From CAZPUI01 sp964415525 (GTDB taxonomy: Bacteria > Acidobacteriota > Holophagae > Holophagales > Holophagaceae), in assembly GCA_964415525.1 (NCBI GenBank), contig CAYQAS010000111.1, positions 1 through 13,213 of the forward strand: a stretch of 13,213 bases of DNA, read 5' to 3'. Below are positions 7,756-13,213 of this stretch, piece after piece (within the stretch, counting starts at the first letter, position 1; each line of letters begins with the position of its first letter). The notes beneath the pieces are model-generated. The model was not told where the DNA came from, ran no database searches, and was given only the letters and a program-made list of their open reading frames with translations. The position numbers were made by a program, and so were the translations under genes.

Positions 7756-8810
7756 CGCTGCCTCCAAAGGGGGAGGAAGGCCTGGGCGAAGGCCTGTGCC
7801 TCGGCCTCACTGGCCACGCTGAGGCGCAGGAAACCGGGCAGGGTCTTGCCCATGTCCTTCACTAGGATCCCAGAAGCTCGGAGGCCTCGGACGAGCTCGG
7901 CGGCGCGCTCGCCCACGTCCACCAGGAAGAAGTGCGTATCACTGGGGACGGTGCGGAGGCCTTCGGCCTCGAGCAGGTTCTGGAGCGTCTGGCGGGCCGC
8001 CACCGCCTGGGCCAGCCGGGCGCGGAAGCCGCGGTCAGAGGCCAGCACCTGGGCGCCGAGGGTGGCCGCCAGGGCATTCACGTTGAAGGGGCTGCGCATG
8101 GCGTCCAGGCGGGCAATGAGTTCGGGATTCCCGAGCAGGAAGCCGCAGCGAAGGCCCGCCAGGCCATAGGCCTTGGAGAGCGTGCGCAGGATCAGGAGGT
8201 TGGGGAAGCGCGGCAAGAGGGGCACGCCGTCCTGCCCGCAAAAGGGCGCGTAGGTCTCGTCCAGCAGCACGGGGCGGCCGTCGGCGGCCTCCACGATCCG
8301 AGCGATATCGGCCATGGGCAGCGCCCGGCCCGTGGGGTTGTTGGGGCTCGTGAGGGCGACGAGGGTGGCCTGGGGGATCGCGGCGATCAGGGCGTCCACA
8401 TCCACCTGGAAGTTCGCCTTCAGGGGCACGCCCACCACCGGACTGGCGCACTGTTCTGCGTAGATCCGATACATCGGAAAGGTGGGCACGGGCATCACCA
8501 CGGCATCTCCGGGGCCGGTGAAGGCTCGCACGACGAGGGCGATGCCTTCGTCCGCCCCATTCGCGGGGAGGATGGCGTCGCGGGTCAGGCCCCAGGCCTC
8601 CGCCGCCGCCCGGCGCAGCCCGCCGTACTCGGGGTAGCGGGTGAGGCTGGAGGCCGCCAGGGCGGACCACTGGGTCAGCAGCTCCAGAGGCGGCGGTGGG
8701 CCCTCGTTGAAGTCCAAGCGGAGGAAGGCGCCGCGACCCTCCTCCGTGGAATAGCGCTCGAGGCGCTGGAAGTCGGGACGCAGGGCGGGAAGGGCGAGGG
8801 CGGTGGACAT
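7752..8810 (-). CDS. hisC: Histidinol-phosphate aminotransferase
   Basis: PLP-dependent fold-type I transaminase converting imidazole acetol phosphate and glutamate to histidinol phosphate. Visible motifs are the substrate-end FNEGP, RYPEYGGLRRA, NGADEGI, the PLP-contacting TSPNNPTGRA, DETYAPF, the Schiff-base lysine in TLSKAYGLAGLRCG, and the C-terminal LRLSVA arginine region. The start at 8810 gives 352 residues, normal for the family, with only a partial GAG 8 nt upstream. ATG at 8840 and TTG at 8870 are in frame but have no better ribosome site. It is the first gene of the tightly overlapping C-B-H-F-A block and is separated from hisG by a 266-nt AT-richer gap, so it may also have its own promoter. 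Confidence 0.95.
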   Translation of the reverse strand: MSTALALPALRPDFQRLERYSTEEGRGAFLRLDFNEGPPPPLELLTQWSALAASSLTRYPEYGGLRRAAAEAWGLTRDAILPANGADEGIALVVRAFTGPGDAVVMPVPTFPMYRIYAEQCASPVVGVPLKANFQVDVDALIAAIPQATLVALTSPNNPTGRALPMADIARIVEAADGRPVLLDETYAPFCGQDGVPLLPRFPNLLILRTLSKAYGLAGLRCGFLLGNPELIARLDAMRSPFNVNALAATLGAQVLASDRGFRARLAQAVAARQTLQNLLEAEGLRTVPSDTHFFLVDVGERAAELVRGLRASGILVKDMGKTLPGFLRLSVASEAEAQAFAQAFLPLWRQR

Positions 8811-9076
8811 GGATGGGTCTCGGGGTTGGGTTGAGGTCATGGCTGAGGTGCTGGGTAATCGAAGGATCAAAAAGACAAAAGACTTTTCAAATAGGGATGG
8901 GTGGATGAAGGGGGTAAAAGATGAAAAGCCTGGGATGGCTGGTGTTGATTGCTTTGAGTTGTTTGGTTGAAGTGAGATGGATACGGAATGCGGTGAATCA
9001 CTTGCTTCTCATTCCCTTCAGCCCCTTCATCTCTGTTAATTCTGCTTTTCTGCTTTTGGATCCCATTTCCTGATAG
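8811..9076. repeat. AT-rich hisG-hisC spacer with an inverted repeat
   Basis: This 266-nt gap is clearly richer in A/T than the flanking genes and codes for nothing I can support. GATGAAGGGG at 8904-8913 and CCCCTTCATC at 9022-9031 are perfect 10-bp inverted copies. Around them, left-side runs such as GGATCAAAAAG and AAAAGATG mirror right-side CTTTTGGATCC and TCTGCTTTT, so the relation is longer but imperfect. It looks like a decayed or miniature palindromic element, or a folded operon spacer. An internal promoter for hisC could lie here, but I find no clear -35/-10 pair. Confidence 0.5.
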
Positions 9077-9931
9077 CTACTGAACGACCTTGCTGAAGGC
9101 CATTTCCAGCAGGTCGGTGGCACCGGCGGCTTTGAGTTTCGGCACGAGGCGGGCGACGTCCTTGCGCAGGACGGCGCTCTTAACGGCGAAGCCGGCGTTC
9201 TCGGACAGCGGCATCACCGTCGGCGTGCGCATGGAGGGCAGTTCCGCCAGCACGGCGTCCAAACGGCCCGCCGCTACGTTCATCTCGAGCATCACGCGCT
9301 TCCGGGCGTCCAGGACCGACCGCAGCATCATCAGGAACTCCCCGATGTCCTGGGCCTTGGGGCCTTCCATGACGCCGGGGGCGGCGATGACACGGGTGGA
9401 GGAGCGCATGAGCGTCGCCACTTCCGTCAGGCCGTTCTCCACCAGGGTCCGGCCGGTGGCGGTGTTGTCCACGATCATGTCGGCGTCCTCCGGCGGGAAG
9501 ACCTCGGTGGCGCCGTGGCTGCGCACGAAGAGGGCGTCATAGCCCTGATTGGCCAGCCAGTTCTTGGTGATGCGCTCGTATTCGCTGGCCACGACGATTG
9601 GGCGCGTCTTCAACTCACCGGAGGCGACATAGGCGCTGGGGGCGGCGGCGACGATGCGGACGGAATCCAGTCCGGTGTCCAGCAGCTCTACCACTTGCGC
9701 ATCGAGTTCTTGCACCCAGTCGAAGCCGGCGAAGGCCAGATCGTGACGGCCCAGCTCCACCATGCGGACGATGTCCTGGGGTTTGAGGATCTTCAGCTCG
9801 AAGCGGTCGTCGCTGCAGACCGGGCGATAGTTGCGGCCGTTGGGCTGCACCTTGAAACCGGCTTCTTCCAACAGGCGAAGCACACCGTCGGCCATGCGGC
9901 CTTTGGGGAGGGCGAGGTTGATCTTGTCCAT
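9077..9931 (-). CDS. hisG: ATP phosphoribosyltransferase, long form
   Basis: First and committed step: ATP + PRPP to phosphoribosyl-ATP. The 284-residue length and the tail after about residue 210 fit the long (HisG_L) type, which carries its own ACT-like regulatory domain for histidine feedback and does not need HisZ. Visible motifs are LALPKGRM at the N-terminus, ELGRHDLAFAGFDWV, and the PRPP loop region DNTATGRTLVENGL. The start at 9931 has AAGGAG 7 nt upstream. It is the first structural gene after the leader attenuator, whose U-tract ends 22 nt upstream of the ATG, so its expression should depend directly on read-through. The regulatory-domain assignment rests on length and family knowledge. 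Confidence 0.97.
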   Translation of the reverse strand: MDKINLALPKGRMADGVLRLLEEAGFKVQPNGRNYRPVCSDDRFELKILKPQDIVRMVELGRHDLAFAGFDWVQELDAQVVELLDTGLDSVRIVAAAPSAYVASGELKTRPIVVASEYERITKNWLANQGYDALFVRSHGATEVFPPEDADMIVDNTATGRTLVENGLTEVATLMRSSTRVIAAPGVMEGPKAQDIGEFLMMLRSVLDARKRVMLEMNVAAGRLDAVLAELPSMRTPTVMPLSENAGFAVKSAVLRKDVARLVPKLKAAGATDLLEMAFSKVVQ

Positions 9932-9953
9932 GGGAGGTCTCCTTGAAGGTTCG

Positions 9954-9991
9954 AAAAGAAAAAGCCCCGGGAACCGAGGGTTCTCCGGGGC
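9954..9991 (-). terminator. his operon attenuator terminator
   Basis: On the minus strand, GCCCCGG-A-GAACC pairs with GGTTC-CCGGGGC around a CTC loop (hairpin 9964-9991): a 12-bp stem with one bulged A. It is followed at once by TTTTTCTTTT (9954-9963), so it is a textbook intrinsic terminator. It lies 27 nt after the leader-peptide stop and ends 22 nt before the hisG ATG, exactly where a ribosome-controlled attenuator belongs. Confidence 0.93.
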
Positions 9992-10029
9992 GGATGCGGG
10001 TCACGGATGGACGCCGGCCTAGCCCGGAG
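9983..10029 (-). promoter_or_regulatory. Possible antiterminator pairing in the his leader
   Basis: CTCCGGG (10029-10023), within the last codons of the leader peptide, is fully complementary to CCCGGAG (9989-9983), part of the 5' arm of the terminator. Pairing of the two would block the terminator. A ribosome stalled in the His run would leave this strand free, while one reaching the stop codon would cover it. This is the logic expected of attenuation, but the pairing is only 7 bp and has not been folded computationally. Confidence 0.5.
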
Positions 10030-10066
10030 GGGGCGGATGATGGTGGTGATGGAGGTGGAAGGTCAT
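10019..10066 (-). CDS. hisL: his operon leader peptide
   Basis: A 15-codon reading frame, too short for ordinary gene finding, encodes MTFHLHHHHHPPPPG. Six of its 15 residues are His, five in a row, followed by four Pro. It starts with ATG preceded by AGGA about 7 nt upstream and ends in TAG 27 nt before the attenuator hairpin. The layout matches known his leader peptides such as that of E. coli (seven consecutive His), although the sequences are otherwise unrelated. The role is to sense charged tRNA-His: when it is scarce the ribosome stalls in the His run and the terminator fails to form, so hisG and downstream genes are transcribed. The Pro run, itself slow to translate, may add a pause. 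The symbol is given by function and position. Confidence 0.92.
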   Translation of the reverse strand: MTFHLHHHHHPPPPG

Positions 10067-10098
10067 GGAAGATCCTGAAAAGAGAAGGCCATAAACAC

Positions 10099-10129
10099 GA
10101 ACCCCCCGGTCCTGGTGGCCGGGGGGTTC
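10099..10129 (-). repeat. Strong hairpin upstream of the his leader peptide
   Basis: GAACCCCCCGG (10099-10109) and CCGGGGGGTTC (10119-10129) form a perfect 11-bp stem with a 9-nt loop, 33 nt before the leader ATG. In the his direction only GTGTTTAT follows, a poor U-tract, and in the other direction there is none. It may be a 5' UTR structure, a weak terminator trimming upstream transcripts, or a regulator site. Its role is unknown. Confidence 0.55.
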
Positions 10130-10239
10130 ACATCGGGTCGCGTCGGTCGTCTAGAGCCGCGCACCCACCCCAGCCACCGGGAGGGAGGCATGAGCATGGG
10201 CATGATGGCGGAACAGGGACACGGGAACTCCGAATCCCC

Positions 10240-10269
10240 AGCAAAGCAGTCTGTGCTCCCCCCTGTCAA
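10240..10269 (-). promoter_or_regulatory. Candidate sigma-70 promoter for the his operon
   Basis: On the minus strand a perfect -35 hexamer TTGACA (10269-10264) is followed after 18 nt by TTTGCT (10245-10240), a poor -10 match (3 of 6). Transcription would begin near 10233 and give about a 165-nt leader before the leader-peptide ATG. It is the best -35 in the region, but a start closer to the leader cannot be ruled out. Confidence 0.35.
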
Positions 10270-10310
10270 GCCCAGGAGCCCATTCCCTCGGAGGGCTTCC
10301 GAACCGACAT

Positions 10311-10328
10311 TTAAGCGGGGCTTAAGCG
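10311..10328 (+). promoter_or_regulatory. Direct repeat TTAAGCG-N4-TTAAGCG, possible response-regulator site
   Basis: Two identical 7-mers, TTAAGCG, start 11 nt apart (10311 and 10322). That is one helical turn, the spacing used by OmpR/PhoB-family response regulators; it also equals TTAA-N7-TTAA. A third, near-identical TTAAGCA occurs at 10369. The pair lies about 40 nt upstream of the possible sigma-54 promoter and about 90 nt upstream of the FecR-like start. The regulator is unknown. Confidence 0.4.
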
Positions 10329-10351
10329 TCTCGCCTCAACCCCTGTCACCC

Positions 10352-10368
10352 TTGGCATGTCCTTGGCA
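10352..10368 (+). promoter_or_regulatory. Possible sigma-54 (-24/-12) promoter
   Basis: TTGGCATGTCCTTGGCA has the essential GG and GC pairs exactly 12 nt apart and matches 14 of 17 positions of the YTGGCACGRNNNTTGCW consensus (counting N as matched). The predicted start of transcription is near 10379, about 37 nt before the FecR-like ATG. Because it is also a simple direct repeat of CTTGGCAT (10351 and 10362), chance similarity or a protein-binding repeat is possible. No sigma-54 activator gene is in view. Confidence 0.4.
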
Positions 10369-10415
10369 TTAAGCACTGCAGGTATGGAGCGATGCTCCTG
10401 CCGCTGGAGGTTCCC

Positions 10416-12335
10416 ATGATTCGCAACCTGATCGTAATGGGCGCATTGGCCACGCTGCTCCCCACCCTGCATGCCCAACCTGTGTCGCAGGAAACGCAGC
10501 GCAGCAGCGATATGGATGATGGCCAGGGCTACGCTGGTGAATCGCCGGAGCGCTACGTGCAGGTCCGTGCCATCGAAGGCCAGGCCACGGTGCGAAAGGG
10601 CGAGCTCACCGAAGACCTGACCCGGGGCGTGCCGCTGACAGAAGGCGACATCATCGAGGCCCGGGGCCGTGGCGTTCTGCAACTGGCCGATGGTTCCCGC
10701 ATCGTCTTCGGTGAAGGCGCCCGCTTTACCCTGGCCAGTCTCTTCGCCGACCGCGACAACGTCCGACAGGTGGTGCTCCGCCTCGATCGCGGCCACCTCC
10801 GGCTGCAGGTCGGCACCCAGAGCACGGCCACCTTCCGCATCGACACGCCTTCGGGCCGTGGCACCCTTCAGGACCGCGCAAATGCCTCGTTTGAAGTGGA
10901 TGGCGACCAGAGCGTGCGGGTGAAGGTCTTCACGGGCCGGATCCGCTTCGCCAACAGCCAGGACCGCACCCAGCTGGCGGCGGGCGAGCGCCTGACGGTC
11001 TACAGCGGCCAGGACCGCCTGGACCGCATCCGCGACTTCAACACCTACGAGATGGAAGGCTTCGATACCTGGGCCGACCGCCAGTTCCAGGTCACCCGAG
11101 GCACCAGCTTCGACCGTCTGCCTGCTCAGCTTCGCGCTTATGGCGAAGATCTGGACCGCGATGGCGAATGGGTGGAAGTGGACGAAGTCGGCTGGTGCTG
11201 GCGCCCCCGAGGCGTCGTGGCGGACTGGCGCCCCTACTGGCAGGGCCGCTGGGGTGCCTACGCCACCGGCATGACATGGGTGAGCGAGGAGCCCTGGGGC
11301 TACGTAACCCATCACCATGGCCGCTGGGGCTGGCATGCCCGCTTGGGCTGGCACTGGATTCCCGGTGCACTCTACTCCCCGGCTTGGGTGGCTTGGCGGA
11401 CGGTGGATGCGATGTTCGGCTGGGCGCCTCTGGGCTATTGGAACCGTCCCGTGCACTGGGGCTACAGCCATTGGAACGGCGGCTACTGCTGGAACGTGGT
11501 CTCCTTCGACCACATGCATCACCACCGCCTGCACACCCGCATCCACAACGACGTACGTATCATTCGCCCCTTCAACGATGGGCCTCGGGATAACGGTGGA
11601 CGTGGCAGCTCGCGCCTCACGCCTCCCTGGCAGCAGACGCCCCTTCTTCTCCAGCCCCGTGAACTGCGGGACCCCGCGATGATCCGGGCCGTCGTCAACC
11701 AGCCCGAGCAGCAGCGCACCCGCCTCGCCCAGGTGGTACGGGATAACCCCGGTCGTCTGATCATGACCCGCGATGTGGACCGTCCTCGGGAGATCCGGAG
11801 CGGTGATTCCGGGGCGCCCTCCGCGCGCGTTCCCTTCAATCGCTCGGAGCCGCCGCCCCAGGGCCGCACACCCTTGCTGAGGGAGCCTTCGGTGCTTGCG
11901 ACCCCCCGAGGTGAGGATCGCCCTAATCCGAGGCAGCGGGACATGGGTGCCGATCGGCCTGGGCGTCCGAGCGAACGGGACATCCATGTCGCCCCGGGTG
12001 GGGAATCCGAGCCGCGTCTCCGTCCTCGTCCAGATGGTCTGCGTCGCACCGAGGATGCAGGACCGAGCCGACGGAACGAGGATCGTTCCAGTGACGTTCG
12101 CCGCGAGGTTCGGAGCGAATCCCCCCGCCGCGAGGTCCGGTCGGAAGAGCCGCGGCGCGAAATCCGCAGCGAGGCCCCCCGTCGTGAGACCCGCTCGGAG
12201 GAACCGCGTCGGGAAACCCGTTCCGAGGCGCCGCGCCGCGAAACCGCCCCGCCCCGTTCGGACCCCCCGCGTTCCGCTGAACCTTCCCGGTCCGCACCGC
12301 CCCGCAGTGACCCGCCCAAGCGCGATCGCGGCTGA
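10416..12335 (+). CDS. Secreted FecR-domain protein with DUF6600 and a charged repeat tail
   Basis: A 639-residue exported protein of unknown function. Residues 1-20 form a signal peptide with a likely cut after LHA. About 48-200 is a FecR-type beta domain (VRAIEGQATVRKG, LTEGDIIEARGRGVLQLADGS, RIDTPSGRGTL). About 208-345 matches the Trp/Gly/Tyr-rich DUF6600 pattern (GWCWRP, WRPYWQGRWG, WGYVTHHHGRWGW, SPAWVAW). A His-rich stretch (366-377, DHMHHHRLHTRIH) follows, then a disordered Arg/Pro-rich region with about five 9-residue repeats. No second membrane segment or sorting signal is seen. Unlike FecR, it is not next to a sigma factor or TonB receptor. The start at 10416 has GGAGG 5 nt upstream; an ATG at 10392 would spoil the signal peptide. 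FecR-DUF6600 pairs are, from memory, common in Acidobacteriota and delta-proteobacteria-like lineages. Confidence 0.85.
   Translation: MIRNLIVMGALATLLPTLHAQPVSQETQRSSDMDDGQGYAGESPERYVQVRAIEGQATVRKGELTEDLTRGVPLTEGDIIEARGRGVLQLADGSRIVFGEGARFTLASLFADRDNVRQVVLRLDRGHLRLQVGTQSTATFRIDTPSGRGTLQDRANASFEVDGDQSVRVKVFTGRIRFANSQDRTQLAAGERLTVYSGQDRLDRIRDFNTYEMEGFDTWADRQFQVTRGTSFDRLPAQLRAYGEDLDRDGEWVEVDEVGWCWRPRGVVADWRPYWQGRWGAYATGMTWVSEEPWGYVTHHHGRWGWHARLGWHWIPGALYSPAWVAWRTVDAMFGWAPLGYWNRPVHWGYSHWNGGYCWNVVSFDHMHHHRLHTRIHNDVRIIRPFNDGPRDNGGRGSSRLTPPWQQTPLLLQPRELRDPAMIRAVVNQPEQQRTRLAQVVRDNPGRLIMTRDVDRPREIRSGDSGAPSARVPFNRSEPPPQGRTPLLREPSVLATPRGEDRPNPRQRDMGADRPGRPSERDIHVAPGGESEPRLRPRPDGLRRTEDAGPSRRNEDRSSDVRREVRSESPRREVRSEEPRREIRSEAPRRETRSEEPRRETRSEAPRRETAPPRSDPPRSAEPSRSAPPRSDPPKRDRG
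12099..12254 (+). repeat. 27-bp tandem repeat coding for RRExRSExP units
   Basis: Five 27-bp units and a partial sixth, in frame, encode RREVRSESP, RREVRSEEP, RREIRSEAP, RRETRSEEP, RRETRSEAP and RRETAPP. The DNA copies differ mostly at third codon positions, so the protein pattern is better kept than the DNA, which hints at selection on the charge pattern. Copy number may vary between strains. The tail is probably disordered, with alternating Arg and Glu. Confidence 0.85.
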
Positions 12336-12340
12336 TGCAA

Positions 12341-12373
12341 GAAGGCCCCCGGGAAACCGGGGGCCTTCGTTTT
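12341..12373 (+). terminator. Intrinsic terminator after the FecR/DUF6600 gene
   Basis: A perfect 12-bp stem, GAAGGCCCCCGG and CCGGGGGCCTTC, closed by a GAAA tetraloop, begins 6 nt after the stop codon and is followed by GTTTT. It terminates the plus-strand gene. The convergent acyl-CoA dehydrogenase ends 17 nt to the right, so it may also use the hairpin, although the U-tract on that side is poor. Confidence 0.9.
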
Positions 12374-12389
12374 GGAACGAGTGCGGCGA

Positions 12390-13213
12390 CTACCAGTTCT
12401 CGATGGGGTAGCCTTCGCGCTCGATCAGGGTGGCGGCCAAGCGGTCCCTCAGGGGGCTTACGGCCACGGGGAGGTAGGCGCAGGAGCCCTGCAGGGCGAT
12501 GGCGGCGGCCTCCAGGGCCTCGCCCTCCAGTACCTCGGCGACGAGCTGCTGGGCATTGGCGGTGATCCGGGGCAAGGTCTCATTCACGGCGACAGTGGCG
12601 GCGTCCTGGGCGAAGGCGGCCCAGCGGTGGCCGGTCTCCACCATGCGCTCGGCACGGACGACGGCGCTTTCCAGGGCGTAGATCTCGCTCGCCATGTCGG
12701 CGACGCGGGCGGCGGCTTCCTGGTTTTCGATGAGCTTCTGGCCGAAGGCCTCGATGCCGAGGGTGACGGCGTAGCCCATCTGGCGCTTCACCAGCTCCAG
12801 GGCGTGCTTCTGCTTGGCCAGAGGGCCACTGAAGGAGGACGCGGCGGGCAGCTCGGAGAGGCTGTTCACCAGGGGCAGGGCGCCGTTGCCGACCTTCTTG
12901 AAGACCTGGCCCGCGATGATCATGCGGTTGATCTCGTTGGTGCCTTCGAACAGCCGGTTGATGCGGTTGTCGCGGTAGATCTTCTCGGGCGGGTATTCGG
13001 CGGAGAAGCCGTAGCCGCCGAAGCACTGCACCGCGTCATCGGCGATGATGCCGAGGGCCTCGGAGTCCCACACCTTCATGATCGAGGCTTCCATCTGGAA
13101 CTCGTCCATGATGTCCATCTTCTTCGGGGCGGCATCCGGCTGATCCCAGCTGGCGGCGTGCATGCCGTCGTTGATGTGGCCGATGGTGCGGAAGTTCATG
13201 CTCTCGGCCACGA
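12390..13213 (-). CDS. Acyl-CoA dehydrogenase, C-terminal part (cut by window edge)
   Basis: The frame is open to the right edge, so the N-terminus is missing and the Val/Met near 13211 is internal. The fragment has the C-terminal flavin/substrate helix bundle of acyl-CoA dehydrogenases: QCFGGYGFSAEYPPEKIYRD, RINRLFEGTNEINR with the catalytic-base glutamate of FEGTN, and then about 170 residues of further helices. That extra C-terminal domain is typical of the large (about 590-residue) FadE/VLCAD-like enzymes that start beta-oxidation of long-chain acyl-CoA using FAD. Chain length cannot be fixed from this part. It is convergent with the FecR-like gene and shares the short spacer with its terminator. 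Confidence 0.93.
   Translation of the reverse strand, partial: VAESMNFRTIGHINDGMHAASWDQPDAAPKKMDIMDEFQMEASIMKVWDSEALGIIADDAVQCFGGYGFSAEYPPEKIYRDNRINRLFEGTNEINRMIIAGQVFKKVGNGALPLVNSLSELPAASSFSGPLAKQKHALELVKRQMGYAVTLGIEAFGQKLIENQEAAARVADMASEIYALESAVVRAERMVETGHRWAAFAQDAATVAVNETLPRITANAQQLVAEVLEGEALEAAAIALQGSCAYLPVAVSPLRDRLAATLIEREGYPIENW

Larger units (their letters stand above)
9932..10415. promoter_or_regulatory. Divergent his / FecR control region
   Basis: This 484-nt stretch between hisG and the divergent FecR-like gene contains no ordinary gene. Reading leftwards (his direction) it holds a candidate promoter, an 11-bp hairpin, a his leader peptide and an attenuator terminator. Reading rightwards it holds two spaced direct repeats and a possible sigma-54 promoter; each is listed separately. 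The remaining open frames here show no family similarity or codon pattern that I would accept as protein. Confidence 0.7.

Noticed and set aside
10063..10269. A 68-codon minus-strand frame with two Trp codons near a Trp-Leu-Gly-Trp run, resembling a trp-type leader
   Set aside because: No ribosome site, only two Trp, TTG start, no biosynthetic trp gene nearby, and it runs through the leader hairpin; the real leader is the His-rich frame in another register.
12099..12254. Tandem 27-bp repeats considered as a CRISPR-like array
   Set aside because: Units are contiguous without spacers, are in frame, and vary at third codon positions; they are a protein repeat.
11519..12340. Minus-strand Ser/Arg-rich open frame opposite the FecR/DUF6600 tail
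   Set aside because: Mirror of the 27-bp coding repeats; low-complexity shadow with no start signal.

Overview
The window is GC-rich bacterial DNA with tightly packed genes. Most of it (about 3.1-10.1 kb, minus strand) is a histidine biosynthesis operon. Protein style suggests an Acidobacteriota member, perhaps of the Holophaga/Geothrix type. The hints are the divergent HisA and HisB, a FecR-DUF6600 secreted protein and a long-chain-type acyl-CoA dehydrogenase. This placement is inference from remembered family patterns; there is no rRNA or other marker here.

Layout. At the left edge lie the start of an aldo/keto reductase and a YahK-type zinc alcohol dehydrogenase (both minus, probably one transcript). 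Divergent from them is a staphylococcal-nuclease-like lipoprotein (plus). It ends tail-to-tail, with overlapping stop codons, against a membrane-anchored alpha/beta hydrolase (minus) that lies 74 nt downstream of hisD. The his genes follow, read right to left: leader peptide, hisG, hisC, hisB, hisH, hisF, a hisA-hisI-hisE fusion, hisD. The hisC-B-H-F-A(IE) block is joined by 4-10 nt start/stop overlaps. Two spacers, hisG-hisC and hisAIE-hisD, instead hold inverted-repeat elements. To the right, divergent from his, is a secreted FecR/DUF6600 protein (plus) with a strong terminator, then the C-terminal part of an acyl-CoA dehydrogenase (minus, cut by the window edge).

How it works together. HisG, HisE, HisI, HisA, HisH/HisF, HisB, HisC and HisD cover PRPP + ATP to histidine except for histidinol-phosphate phosphatase, which is not in the window. 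Upstream of hisG is a classical attenuator not visible as a normal-length ORF. It consists of a 15-residue leader peptide, MTFHLHHHHHPPPPG, with six His codons, followed by a strong hairpin and U-tract, and a possible antiterminator pairing between them. Histidine supply should therefore set read-through into the operon.

Most interesting points: (1) the leader peptide/attenuator; (2) the trifunctional HisA-HisI-HisE protein with hisD next in order. It resembles fungal HIS4 (I-E-D) in sequence and order, and suggests that the undefined N-terminal region of HIS4 may be a decayed HisA; (3) repeat elements in the his spacers, one of which encodes the C-terminal tail of HisE; (4) a possible sigma-54 promoter and an 11-bp-period direct repeat in front of the FecR/DUF6600 gene.
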